A stretch of DNA of 32,273 nucleotides from Shimia_B sp038527375. Its GTDB lineage: Bacteria; Pseudomonadota; Alphaproteobacteria; Rhodobacterales; Rhodobacteraceae. Positions 1 to 7,557 of the stretch are shown in pieces. The DNA lies in contig JBCBFU010000034.1 of the NCBI GenBank assembly GCA_038527375.1, positions 1 through 32,273 on the forward strand, written 5' to 3'. The notes under the pieces were generated by a model. The model was not told the DNA's origin, did not search any database, and saw only the letters and a list, made by a program, of their open reading frames with translations. Position numbers and translations under genes: made by a program. How positions within the stretch are numbered: position 1 is the stretch's first letter; each line of letters starts with the position of its first letter.

Positions 1-22
1 CGATCTGCGCGAGATGATTTAG
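1..22 (+). CDS. Possible 3' end of a truncated upstream gene
   Basis: The second forward frame reads D-L-R-E-M-I followed by a TAG stop at 20-22, which looks like the tail of a protein whose body lies before the window. Only six codons are visible, so neither product nor family can be named. It could be chance reading; the sole support is the high-GC codon style, unlike the AT-richer DNA just after it. Confidence 0.25.
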
Positions 23-59
23 GCTCGGCTTTGGGTGCAAAGCTTCGAATCGAGATTTT

Positions 60-392
60 ATGTCCCGCGCTCCCGCAGCGGTCTTTGAAGTGCTCATTGC
101 CTGCTCCGATGCCATTGTGGCTGGTTTGCTCTCTTATCGCACGGTGAATCCAGCTTGGACAATAGCTCTATTTGGATGGTTGGCCCGAATACCGTACAAT
201 ATGTGCTATTGGTTGGGGATTGTTGCGGTTATCATACAATTTCATGCGATGCGAAATGTACATTTCGTCCAAAATGGACGATATTGGGTGGCGAGTTCTA
301 GCTGGGGGAGCCGTTATGCCAGACGCGTCACAAGCCTACATCTTCGTTTTCGCAATCGCCGGATACGTTGCTCTAACCGTACCGATGATTAG
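60..392 (+). other. Hydrophobic open frame, doubtful or decayed membrane gene
   Basis: This open frame could encode 110 residues. The first about 65 residues contain two hydrophobic stretches compatible with membrane helices, while the last about 45 are arginine-rich and look out of frame. No convincing ribosome binding site precedes the ATG. The tail overlaps a better supported small gene that starts at 316. The DNA is clearly more AT-rich than the rest of the window. It may be a decayed membrane protein gene or chance. No family was recognised. Confidence 0.22.
265..281. promoter_or_regulatory. Operator-like palindrome upstream of a small membrane gene
   Basis: TCGTCCA and TGGACGA form a perfect 7-bp inverted repeat around an AAA centre. 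It ends about 35 bp before the ATG at 316, a usual position for a repressor site or for the core of a promoter. The regulator is unknown. Confidence 0.35.
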
Positions 393-531
393 GGCCATCT
401 GGCGATGGATCATTAATGGCACTGCGATGGAGCCACACATCATTGAGCAGATGGTTATATGGATGTCAGCCGTAATAGTTGCGTCAGGTTATCAAGTTTA
501 CGTGTCGCTCGCTGCTGGCCAAATCCAGTGA
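316..531 (+). CDS. Small hypothetical two-helix membrane protein
   Basis: This is a 71-residue open frame beginning M-P-D-A-S. The ATG at 316 was chosen because GGGGAG lies at 305-310, five bases upstream; the same frame is open back to an ATG at 172 that has no such site. Two hydrophobic segments, around residues 8-25 and 43-63, suggest a small inner-membrane protein with a short basic/aromatic loop between them. It ends 11 bp before the convergent carB stop. The region is AT-richer than its surroundings, which suggests acquired DNA. No family is recognised and no function is proposed. A spurious frame remains possible. Confidence 0.5.
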   Translation: MPDASQAYIFVFAIAGYVALTVPMIRAIWRWIINGTAMEPHIIEQMVIWMSAVIVASGYQVYVSLAAGQIQ

Positions 532-542
532 CACTCGAAAGT

Positions 543-3500
543 CTAACCCTGCAGCCGCCTAACTCCCAAATCCCCCTCAGCCCCGGCCTCGATGGCTTTG
601 GCCGCAGCGTGGCTTGCGGCCAGCGTCGTGAAGTAGGGGATGCGGTCCATCAGGGCCACGTTGCGCATGGAGCGGCTGTCCTCGACGGCTTGGGCGCCTT
701 CGGTGGTGTTCATCACCAGCGCGATCTCGCCGTCTTTCATGGCGTCCACGATGTTGGGGCGGCCCTCGTAGACTTTGTTCACGATCTCGGACGGGATGTC
801 GGACTGGGCGAGGAACGCCGCCGTGCCGCGGGTGGAGATGAGGGTGAAGCCCATCGCGACCAGCGTGCGCGCGGTGTCTGTGAGGGTGTCCGTCTTGTCG
901 GTCTCTTTGATCGACAGGAAGACCTTGCCCGATTTGGGGAAGGTGACGCCCGCGCCCATCTGGGCCTTGAGGAAGGCGCGGTGGAAGTTGGGGTCGGAAC
1001 CCATGACTTCGCCGGTTGAGCGCATTTCGGGGCCGAGCAGGGTGTCGACGCCGGGGAAGCGGGCGAAGGGGAGGACGGCCTCCTTCACGGCGTAGGTGTC
1101 GATGTTGGGGTCGACGAGTGTGAAGTTTGAAAGCGGCTCACCCGCCATGACACGGGCGGCGATGGCGGCGATGGGGCTGTCGACGGCCTTGGCCACGAAA
1201 GGCACGGTGCGGGAGGCGCGGGGGTTTACCTCGATCAGGTAAATCACGCCGTCTTTCACCGCGTATTGCACGTTCATGAGGCCGCGCACGTTGAGCGCGA
1301 GGGCCAGCGCGCGGGTCTGTGTGTGGAGTTCCGCGACGATGTTGTCCGAGAGCGAGTAGGGCGGGAGCGAGCAGGCGCTGTCGCCCGAATGCACGCCGGC
1401 CTCTTCGATGTGCTGCATGATGCCTGCGACGTGCACGTCCGTGCCGTCCGAGAGCGCGTCGACGTCGATTTCCACGGCACCCGCGAGGTAGCTGTCGAGG
1501 AGGACGGGGCTGTCGCCCGATACGACCACAGCCTCGGAGATGTAGCGTTCAAGCTGCGCCTGATCGCGGACGATTTCCATCGCGCGGCCGCCCAGGACGT
1601 AGGAGGGGCGGATGACGAGGGGGAAGCCGATGTCGGCGGCGATCTCCAGCGCCTCGGCGTCGGAATGGGCGATGCCGTTTTTGGGCTGCTTGAGGTTCAG
1701 GTCGTTGACGAGGGCCTGGAAGCGTTCGCGGTCCTCTGCCAGGTCGATGGCGTCGGGCGAGGTGCCGAGGATCGGGATGCCCGCGGCCTCGAGCGCGTTG
1801 GCGAGTTTGAGCGGGGTCTGGCCGCCGAACTGGACGATGACGCCGTGCAGCGTGCCGTTTTCCTGTTCAACGCGCAGGATTTCCATGACGTGCTCAAACG
1901 TCAGCGGCTCGAAATAAAGCCGGTCGGAGGTGTCGTAGTCGGTCGAGACGGTTTCGGGGTTACAGTTGACCATGATGGTCTCGTACCCCTGATCGGTCAG
2001 CGCAAAGCACGCGTGGCAGCAGCAATAGTCGAACTCGATCCCCTGACCGATACGGTTGGGACCGCCGCCGAGGATGACGACCTTCTTGGCCTCCGACGGG
2101 CGGCTTTCGCATTCCACGTCGCCCATGACCGGGGTCTCGTAGGTCGAGTACATGTAGGGTGTTTGCGCTTCGAATTCGGCGGCGCAGGTGTCGATGCGTT
2201 TGAAGACAGCCGTGACGCCCGCGTCGATCCGGGTTTGACGGATGTCGGTTTCGCTGCGGTTTGTGAGCGCGGCGAGGCGTGCATCGGTGAAGCCCATCAT
2301 CTTGAGGTGGCGCAGGGCCGCGCCGGTGGGCAGGCCGTTTGCGATGACCCCGGCCTCGGCCTCTACAATCTCGCGGATGCGGGCGAGGAACCACGGATCA
2401 AAGGATGTGATCGCCTGAATCTCGTCATCGGAGAAGCCAAAGCGCATGGCCTGCGCGATGAGGCGGAGGCGGTCAGGCGTTTGCAGGGCCAGATCACGGG
2501 TGATGACCTTGTCGATGGTTTGCTGCGCGTCGGCATTAGCACCCTTGAGGACGTCGCCGTCGCGGACCAGTTGGTCCTGCGGGATCTCTGACGGGATGAG
2601 GTCGTCGAAGCCGGTGAGGCCGCTTTCCATGGAGGCCAGCGCCTTTTGCACGCTCTCGTGGAAGGTGCGGCCGATGGACATGGCCTCTCCCACCGACTTC
2701 ATGGCGGTGGAGAGGAGGGGTTCGGCGCCCGGGAATTTTTCGAACGCGAATTTGGGGATCTTGGTGACGACGTAGTCGATGGTCGGCTCAAAAGAAGCGG
2801 GCGTGACCTTGGTGATGTCGTTGTCCAATTCGTCCAGCGTGTAGCCCACAGCGAGCTTGGCCGCGATCTTGGCGATGGGGAAACCCGTGGCCTTGGACGC
2901 CAGAGCGGACGACCGCGACACGCGCGGGTTCATTTCGATCACGACCATGCGCCCGTCGGCGGGGTTCACGGCCCATTGCACGTTGGAGCCACCCGTTTCG
3001 ACGCCGATCTCGCGCAGGACGGCGATCGAGCCGTTGCGCATGATCTGGTATTCCTTGTCGGTGAGCGTTAGCGCGGGGGCGACGGTGATCGAGTCGCCCG
3101 TGTGTACGCCCATCGGATCCACGTTTTCGATGGCGCAGACGATGATGGCGTTGTCGGCGCGGTCGCGGACGACCTCCATCTCGTATTCCTTCCAGCCCAG
3201 CAGGCTTTCATCGACGAGGATCTGGTTGACGGGGGACGCATCCATGCCGGTTCGGCAGTAGTATTCGTAGTCTTCGCGGTTATAGGCCACGCCGCCGCCG
3301 GTGCCGCCGAGCGTGAAGGCGGGGCGAATGATGGCGGGCAGGCCGATTTCCTCGAGCGCGTCGAGGGCCATTTGAACGCCTGCGCCGAGGTCGGCAGAGC
3401 CGTCGTCGCGGGTGGGCGCGGTCACGATGGTCGCTTTGGGGTTTTCCAGCCCGATGCGGTCCATCGCGTCGCGGAAGAGCGCGCGGTCTTCGGCCATTTC

Positions 3501-3869
3501 GATGGCGGGGCGTTTGGCGCCGATCATCTCGACCCCAAATTTGTCGAGGACGCCCATTTCTTCGAGCGCGAGGGAGGTGTTCAGCCCTGTCTGGCCGCCC
3601 ATCGTGGGCAGGAGCGCATCGGGGCGCTCTTTCTCGATGATCTTGGCGACGACTTCGGGGGTGATGGGTTCGATATAGGTGGCATCGGCCAGACCGGGGT
3701 CGGTCATGATCGTGGCGGGGTTCGAGTTCACGAGGATGACCCGGTAGCCTTCTTCGCGCAGCGCCTTGCAGGCCTGCGCACCGGAGTAGTCGAATTCGCA
3801 GGCTTGCCCGATGACGATGGGCCCCGCGCCGATGATCATGATCGACTGGATATCGTCGCGTTTTGGCAT
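543..3869 (-). CDS. carB: Carbamoyl-phosphate synthase large subunit
   Basis: The 1108-residue protein is the full length expected for CarB. With the small subunit CarA it makes carbamoyl phosphate from glutamine-derived ammonia, bicarbonate and two ATP, feeding arginine and pyrimidine synthesis in the cytoplasm. It begins MPKRDDIQSIMIIGAGPIVIG. It has the two duplicated ATP-grasp halves (roughly residues 1-550 and 560-950), each with its own G-rich IGQ-x-EFDY segment, and a C-terminal MGS-like allosteric domain from about 960. The start at 3869 has AGGGGA about six bases upstream. carA is not in the window, so the subunits are encoded apart. A promoter-like pair lies about 70 bp upstream. 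Confidence 0.98.
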   Translation of the reverse strand: MPKRDDIQSIMIIGAGPIVIGQACEFDYSGAQACKALREEGYRVILVNSNPATIMTDPGLADATYIEPITPEVVAKIIEKERPDALLPTMGGQTGLNTSLALEEMGVLDKFGVEMIGAKRPAIEMAEDRALFRDAMDRIGLENPKATIVTAPTRDDGSADLGAGVQMALDALEEIGLPAIIRPAFTLGGTGGGVAYNREDYEYYCRTGMDASPVNQILVDESLLGWKEYEMEVVRDRADNAIIVCAIENVDPMGVHTGDSITVAPALTLTDKEYQIMRNGSIAVLREIGVETGGSNVQWAVNPADGRMVVIEMNPRVSRSSALASKATGFPIAKIAAKLAVGYTLDELDNDITKVTPASFEPTIDYVVTKIPKFAFEKFPGAEPLLSTAMKSVGEAMSIGRTFHESVQKALASMESGLTGFDDLIPSEIPQDQLVRDGDVLKGANADAQQTIDKVITRDLALQTPDRLRLIAQAMRFGFSDDEIQAITSFDPWFLARIREIVEAEAGVIANGLPTGAALRHLKMMGFTDARLAALTNRSETDIRQTRIDAGVTAVFKRIDTCAAEFEAQTPYMYSTYETPVMGDVECESRPSEAKKVVILGGGPNRIGQGIEFDYCCCHACFALTDQGYETIMVNCNPETVSTDYDTSDRLYFEPLTFEHVMEILRVEQENGTLHGVIVQFGGQTPLKLANALEAAGIPILGTSPDAIDLAEDRERFQALVNDLNLKQPKNGIAHSDAEALEIAADIGFPLVIRPSYVLGGRAMEIVRDQAQLERYISEAVVVSGDSPVLLDSYLAGAVEIDVDALSDGTDVHVAGIMQHIEEAGVHSGDSACSLPPYSLSDNIVAELHTQTRALALALNVRGLMNVQYAVKDGVIYLIEVNPRASRTVPFVAKAVDSPIAAIAARVMAGEPLSNFTLVDPNIDTYAVKEAVLPFARFPGVDTLLGPEMRSTGEVMGSDPNFHRAFLKAQMGAGVTFPKSGKVFLSIKETDKTDTLTDTARTLVAMGFTLISTRGTAAFLAQSDIPSEIVNKVYEGRPNIVDAMKDGEIALVMNTTEGAQAVEDSRSMRNVALMDRIPYFTTLAASHAAAKAIEAGAEGDLGVRRLQG

Positions 3870-3937
3870 GCCGGTGTCCCCTGATTTTCGCGCGTCACAG
3901 CCGGGCGAGCAGACCCGGTGAGACGCAAATTGTCGGC

Positions 3938-3965
3938 GTTATAGGCACGCGCGCCGGGGGTGCAA
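3938..3965 (-). promoter_or_regulatory. Predicted promoter of carB
   Basis: On the minus strand TTGCAC (3960-3965) and TATAAC (3938-3943) are separated by 16 bp. The -10 element is a good sigma-70 match; the -35 matches only in TTG. Transcription would start near 3930, giving a leader of about 60 bases before carB. Confidence 0.4.
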
Positions 3966-4074
3966 GCCAAACCACGCCGCGTCGGGCGTCCTGCTGCGCA
4001 ATTCGGGGAACTTTTTACCCGCCCGGCGCGTTCATCCCACGGTTCGCAGACCGTAAGTAGAGTGAGAGAAGAGC

Positions 4075-4758
4075 ATGACTGTATCTGCCGTATTGTTTGG
4101 AGCCATTGGGACACTTGCCGAGACATCCGATCTGCAGCGTAAGGCGTTCAACGCGGCCTTTGCCGAGGCTGAATTGCCGTGGGTTTGGAATCGCGACACG
4201 TACCGGATGCTTTTGACCAAACCCGGTGGGCGGGCACGCATCGCGCGGCAGGCGCAGGCGCTTGGCGTCGAAGATCAGGTGGATATCGACGCGCTCTATC
4301 AATCGAAATTGAAGCACTTTGGTGAACGCCTGCATGCGGGCATCTATCCGCGGTCCGGGGTGCAGCAGGTGATGCGCGTGGCCCGTGTGCGCGGCATCAA
4401 GATCGGATTTGCCACGACCACGGGCAAAGGTCAGGTGGACGATATCCTGAACGGTCTGTCGGCCCATATCGAGCGCGATCAGTTTGACTGGATCGGCCAC
4501 GGTGGTCTTGTCTCCAAAGGCAAACCATCGCCTGAGATTTACGAGGTCGCGCTGAAGGCGCTGGGCGTGTCGCCTGCGGAGGCCATCGCCATTGAGGACA
4601 CACCCGAAAGCGCGGAAGCCGCCTTGGCGGCAGGTCTTCGTACCATCGGTTTCCCGGGCGCCGCAGCAGAGCGGCGGTCGTTCCCGGAGGGCGTGACGAT
4701 CATGCGCGAGCTGTCGGCGACGCTGTTGGACGATAGCCAGCGCATCGCCGCCGAGTAA
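4075..4758 (+). CDS. HAD-fold CbbY-like protein lacking the nucleophile aspartate (copy 1)
   Basis: This 227-residue protein has the overall pattern of a CbbY/phosphoglucomutase-type haloacid dehalogenase. A helical cap follows motif I; then come motif II (FATTTGK), the motif III lysine (GKPSPEIY) and motif IV (AIEDTPES). Motif I should read D-x-D-G-T, but here it is F-G-A-I-G-T-L: the nucleophile Asp is Gly9 and the acid/base Asp is Ile11. Family chemistry needs the first Asp to form the phospho-aspartate, so ordinary phosphatase or mutase activity is not expected. The metal-binding acids of motif IV are kept. A paralog with the same losses follows at 4949. The role may be substrate binding, scaffolding or regulation; this is inference. 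Confidence 0.9.
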   Translation: MTVSAVLFGAIGTLAETSDLQRKAFNAAFAEAELPWVWNRDTYRMLLTKPGGRARIARQAQALGVEDQVDIDALYQSKLKHFGERLHAGIYPRSGVQQVMRVARVRGIKIGFATTTGKGQVDDILNGLSAHIERDQFDWIGHGGLVSKGKPSPEIYEVALKALGVSPAEAIAIEDTPESAEAALAAGLRTIGFPGAAAERRSFPEGVTIMRELSATLLDDSQRIAAE

Positions 4759-4948
4759 CATCCGCCGCTTGATCCTGGCTGCACCCTTGTGGAGCAGAGC
4801 GCCCGAAAATTGGGCAGCCCAGCCAACCAACCTGCGGCAGCACCGCGCGAGATGCGACAAATGACCGATGCGGCGTTGCCTGTGGCGGGTGCCGCGCCAC
4901 GTTGGGGCGTAAGAGCACGACACGCTGTGCCCGGAAACGGAGATCCAC

Positions 4949-5623
4949 ATGTCCTATCGCGCGTTATTTCTAGGTTCTATCGGCGTTCTGACCGAAACAT
5001 CCGACATGCAAAGGCGGGCGTTTAATCTGGCGTTTCGCGATGCGGGTCTGGATTGGACGTGGGAAGGCGCGGGCTACTACGCCTTGCTGCGCAAGCCCGG
5101 CGGGTTGGGGCGCATCATGGATTATGCAGCCGCCCGCGGGGCCCGTGTGAACGCGGCTGAAATCCATGCGCGCAAGTTGCATCATTTCCGCGAATTGGCC
5201 TTGGCCGAGGGGCTTGCCTTGCGCCCGGGTGTGGCCGACACCATTGCCGCGGCCCGGGCCGAAGGCATGGCCGTGGGGTTTGTGTCCACCACCGTGCCCG
5301 AGACGATCGAGTTGATTTTCGACGGGTTGCGCGGGGCGCTAACGCGCGAGGATTTTGACGTGGTCATCGACCGCGCGAAGGTGGTCGTGGGTAAGCCCGG
5401 ACCGGAATGTTACCTGGCCGCGTTGGCGGCACTGGGGCTGACCCCCGATCAGGCACTGGCGTTCGAAGATACGCCCGAGGCGCAATCATCGGCTCTGGGT
5501 GCCGGGGTGCGGTGCATCGCGGTGCCGGGATTTAGCAGTCAGACCCGCGTATTTGACCCGCAGGAGCGGGTGTTGACGCAGATGCGGCCCGATCTGGTGG
5601 TGCCGCAACGCCTGTCTGCTTGA
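4949..5623 (+). CDS. HAD-fold CbbY-like protein lacking the nucleophile aspartate (copy 2)
   Basis: This 224-residue protein is a paralog of the preceding gene. Both share an ETSD-x-Q-R-x-A-F-N segment, a KPGG segment in the cap, motif III (GKPGPECY) and motif IV (FEDTPEA). Motif I reads L-G-S-I-G-V-L, so the nucleophile is again Gly9 and the second aspartate again Ile11. The motif II threonine is present (VSTT). GGAG lies six bases before the ATG. The 190 bp between the copies holds no other gene. aspS begins 51 bp downstream, so the two may be co-transcribed. That both copies lost the same two residues and kept the rest suggests selection for a non-catalytic function, or for an unconventional one. 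Confidence 0.9.
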   Translation: MSYRALFLGSIGVLTETSDMQRRAFNLAFRDAGLDWTWEGAGYYALLRKPGGLGRIMDYAAARGARVNAAEIHARKLHHFRELALAEGLALRPGVADTIAAARAEGMAVGFVSTTVPETIELIFDGLRGALTREDFDVVIDRAKVVVGKPGPECYLAALAALGLTPDQALAFEDTPEAQSSALGAGVRCIAVPGFSSQTRVFDPQERVLTQMRPDLVVPQRLSA

Positions 5624-5674
5624 CTTTCGGCCCCGGCCACGGTCAATCGGCGCGACCCAATTCCGGAGACCGCC

Positions 5675-7459
5675 ATGCACGCCTATCGCAGCCATACCTG
5701 CGCCGATCTGACCGCCGCCAATGTCGGCGATACCGTCCGCCTGTCGGGCTGGGTGCATCGGCGGCGTGACCATGGCGGGCTGATCTTTATCGACCTGCGC
5801 GACCACTATGGCGTGACGCAGGTGTTGTGCGATCCCGACAGCCCCGTTTTTGCCGAGGTCGAAAAGCTGCGGTCGGAATGGTGTATCCGCATCGACGGCA
5901 CCGTGAAGGCGCGCGATCCCGAACTGGTCAATGACAAGCTGTCCACCGGCGAGATCGAGGTGTTCATCCGCGATATGGAGGTGCTGGGCGGCATCGACGG
6001 CGAGCTGCCGCTGCAGGTCTTTGGCGATCAGGAATACCCCGAGGAAACGCGCCTGTCCTACCGCTACCTCGATCTGCGCCGCGAGAAGATGCAGTCGAAC
6101 ATGGTGCTGCGGTCGGACGTGGTGGCCAGCATCCGCAAACGCATGTGGGACAAGGGGTTCCGCGAGTATCAGACGCCGATCATCACGGCATCCTCGCCCG
6201 AGGGTGCGCGCGACTTTCTCGTGCCGTCGCGTCTGCATCCGGGCAAGTTCTATGCGCTGCCGCAGGCGCCCCAGCAGTTCAAGCAGCTGATCATGGTCAG
6301 CGGGTTCGACAAGTATTTCCAGATCGCGCCCTGTTTCCGCGACGAGGACCCGCGCGCCGACCGGTCGCCCACGGATTTCTACCAGTTGGACATGGAGATG
6401 TCCTTTGTCGAACAGCAGGACGTGTTCGACACGATCAGCCCCGTGATCGCGGGCGTGTTCGAGGAATTCGGCGGCGGCAAATCCGTGGATGCGCCCGGTG
6501 ACTGGGCGCAGATCAGCTACCGCGATGCGGCGCTGTGGTACGGCACCGACAAGCCCGACCTGCGCAACCCGATCAAGATGCAGGTGGTCAGCGAGCATTT
6601 TGCAGGTTCCGGCTTTGCGATATTTGCCAAGCTCTTGGAGCAAGAGGGCACGCAGGTCCGCGCGATCCCCGCGCCAAAGGGCGGCAGCCGCAAGTTCTGT
6701 GACCGGATGGACAAGTTCGCCCGGTCTGAGGGGCTGCCGGGCATGGGTTACATCTTCTGGCGTGACCAAGGCGAGGGGATGGAGGCCGCGGGGCCGTTGG
6801 CCAAGAACATCGGCCCCGAGCGCACCGAGGCGATCCGCCAGCAGTTGGGGCTCGAGGTTGGCGATGCGGCCTTCTTCCTGGGTGGTAAGCCTGCCGCGTT
6901 TGAGAAAGTCGCAGGCAAGGCGCGGGTCATCATCGGGGATGAGCTGGGCCTGACGGACCTGAACCGCTTTGCCTTTGCCTGGATCGTGGATTTCCCGATC
7001 TACGAGGCGGATGAGGAAACCGGCAAGATCGACTTTGAACACAACCCGTTCTCCATGCCCCAAGGCGGGATGGCGGCGCTGGAAGGCGATCCGCTCAAGG
7101 TGCTGGGCTATCAGTACGATCTGGCCTGCAACGGGTACGAGCTGGTGTCGGGCGCGATCCGGAACCACAAGCCCGAGATCATGTTCAAGGCCTTCGAGAT
7201 CGCGGGCTACGGCAAGGACGAGGTCGAGAAGCGCTTTGGCGGGATGGTCAATGCGTTCCAATACGGCGCGCCGCCCCACGGGGGCTGTGCCGCAGGGATC
7301 GACCGGATCGTGATGCTGCTGGCCGAGCAGGAGAACATCCGCGAGGTCATCATGTTCCCGATGAACCAACGCGCCGAAGACCTGATGATGGGTGCGCCGT
7401 CCGAGCCGATGAACGAACAGCTGCGCGAGTTGTCGCTGCGCGTCATCGAGGCGGATTAA
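5675..7459 (+). CDS. aspS: Aspartyl-tRNA synthetase
   Basis: The 594-residue class II synthetase charges tRNA-Asp (and perhaps tRNA-Asn) with aspartate. The N-terminal OB-fold anticodon-binding domain occupies about residues 1-110. Motif 2 appears as FRDEDPRADRSPTDFYQLD near residue 217. The bacterial GAD insertion follows in the middle. Motif 3 is HGGCAAGIDRIVMLL near residue 535. The anticodon domain reads HRRRDHGG at residues 28-35; a histidine at this place is the pattern reported for non-discriminating AspRS, so Asn-tRNA synthesis via GatCAB is likely (inference). CCGGAG lies close before the ATG. No T-rich terminator follows; a small GC hairpin at 7471-7483 is the only candidate. Confidence 0.97.
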   Translation: MHAYRSHTCADLTAANVGDTVRLSGWVHRRRDHGGLIFIDLRDHYGVTQVLCDPDSPVFAEVEKLRSEWCIRIDGTVKARDPELVNDKLSTGEIEVFIRDMEVLGGIDGELPLQVFGDQEYPEETRLSYRYLDLRREKMQSNMVLRSDVVASIRKRMWDKGFREYQTPIITASSPEGARDFLVPSRLHPGKFYALPQAPQQFKQLIMVSGFDKYFQIAPCFRDEDPRADRSPTDFYQLDMEMSFVEQQDVFDTISPVIAGVFEEFGGGKSVDAPGDWAQISYRDAALWYGTDKPDLRNPIKMQVVSEHFAGSGFAIFAKLLEQEGTQVRAIPAPKGGSRKFCDRMDKFARSEGLPGMGYIFWRDQGEGMEAAGPLAKNIGPERTEAIRQQLGLEVGDAAFFLGGKPAAFEKVAGKARVIIGDELGLTDLNRFAFAWIVDFPIYEADEETGKIDFEHNPFSMPQGGMAALEGDPLKVLGYQYDLACNGYELVSGAIRNHKPEIMFKAFEIAGYGKDEVEKRFGGMVNAFQYGAPPHGGCAAGIDRIVMLLAEQENIREVIMFPMNQRAEDLMMGAPSEPMNEQLRELSLRVIEAD

Positions 7460-7527
7460 AGGGGGCCAACCGGCGAAACGCCGCGCACGGGTCCAGCACG
7501 CTCGCTTTATCCGACCCCAGTGCTTAT

Positions 7528-7547
7528 CTGTTGGCAAAGGCCAACAG
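7528..7547 (+). promoter_or_regulatory. Perfect hairpin or operator just before the DUF1800 gene
   Basis: CTGTTGGC and GCCAACAG form an 8-bp perfect inverted repeat with an AAAG loop. It ends 10 bases before the ATG at 7558 and directly abuts the GGTGAGG ribosome-binding region. It could act as a 5'-UTR hairpin affecting ribosome access, or as a DNA operator. Confidence 0.45.
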
Positions 7548-7557
7548 GTGAGGCGCG

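Noticed and set aside
1266..2591. A 441-codon plus-strand frame opposite carB
   Set aside because: It is an antisense shadow of carB, with repetitive V/D/G/R composition and no domain.
5486..7537. A 683-codon open frame on the minus strand covering aspS
   Set aside because: It lies opposite a clear aspS gene in high-GC DNA, where long antisense frames are common. Its product is rich in His, Arg and Leu and has no recognisable domain.
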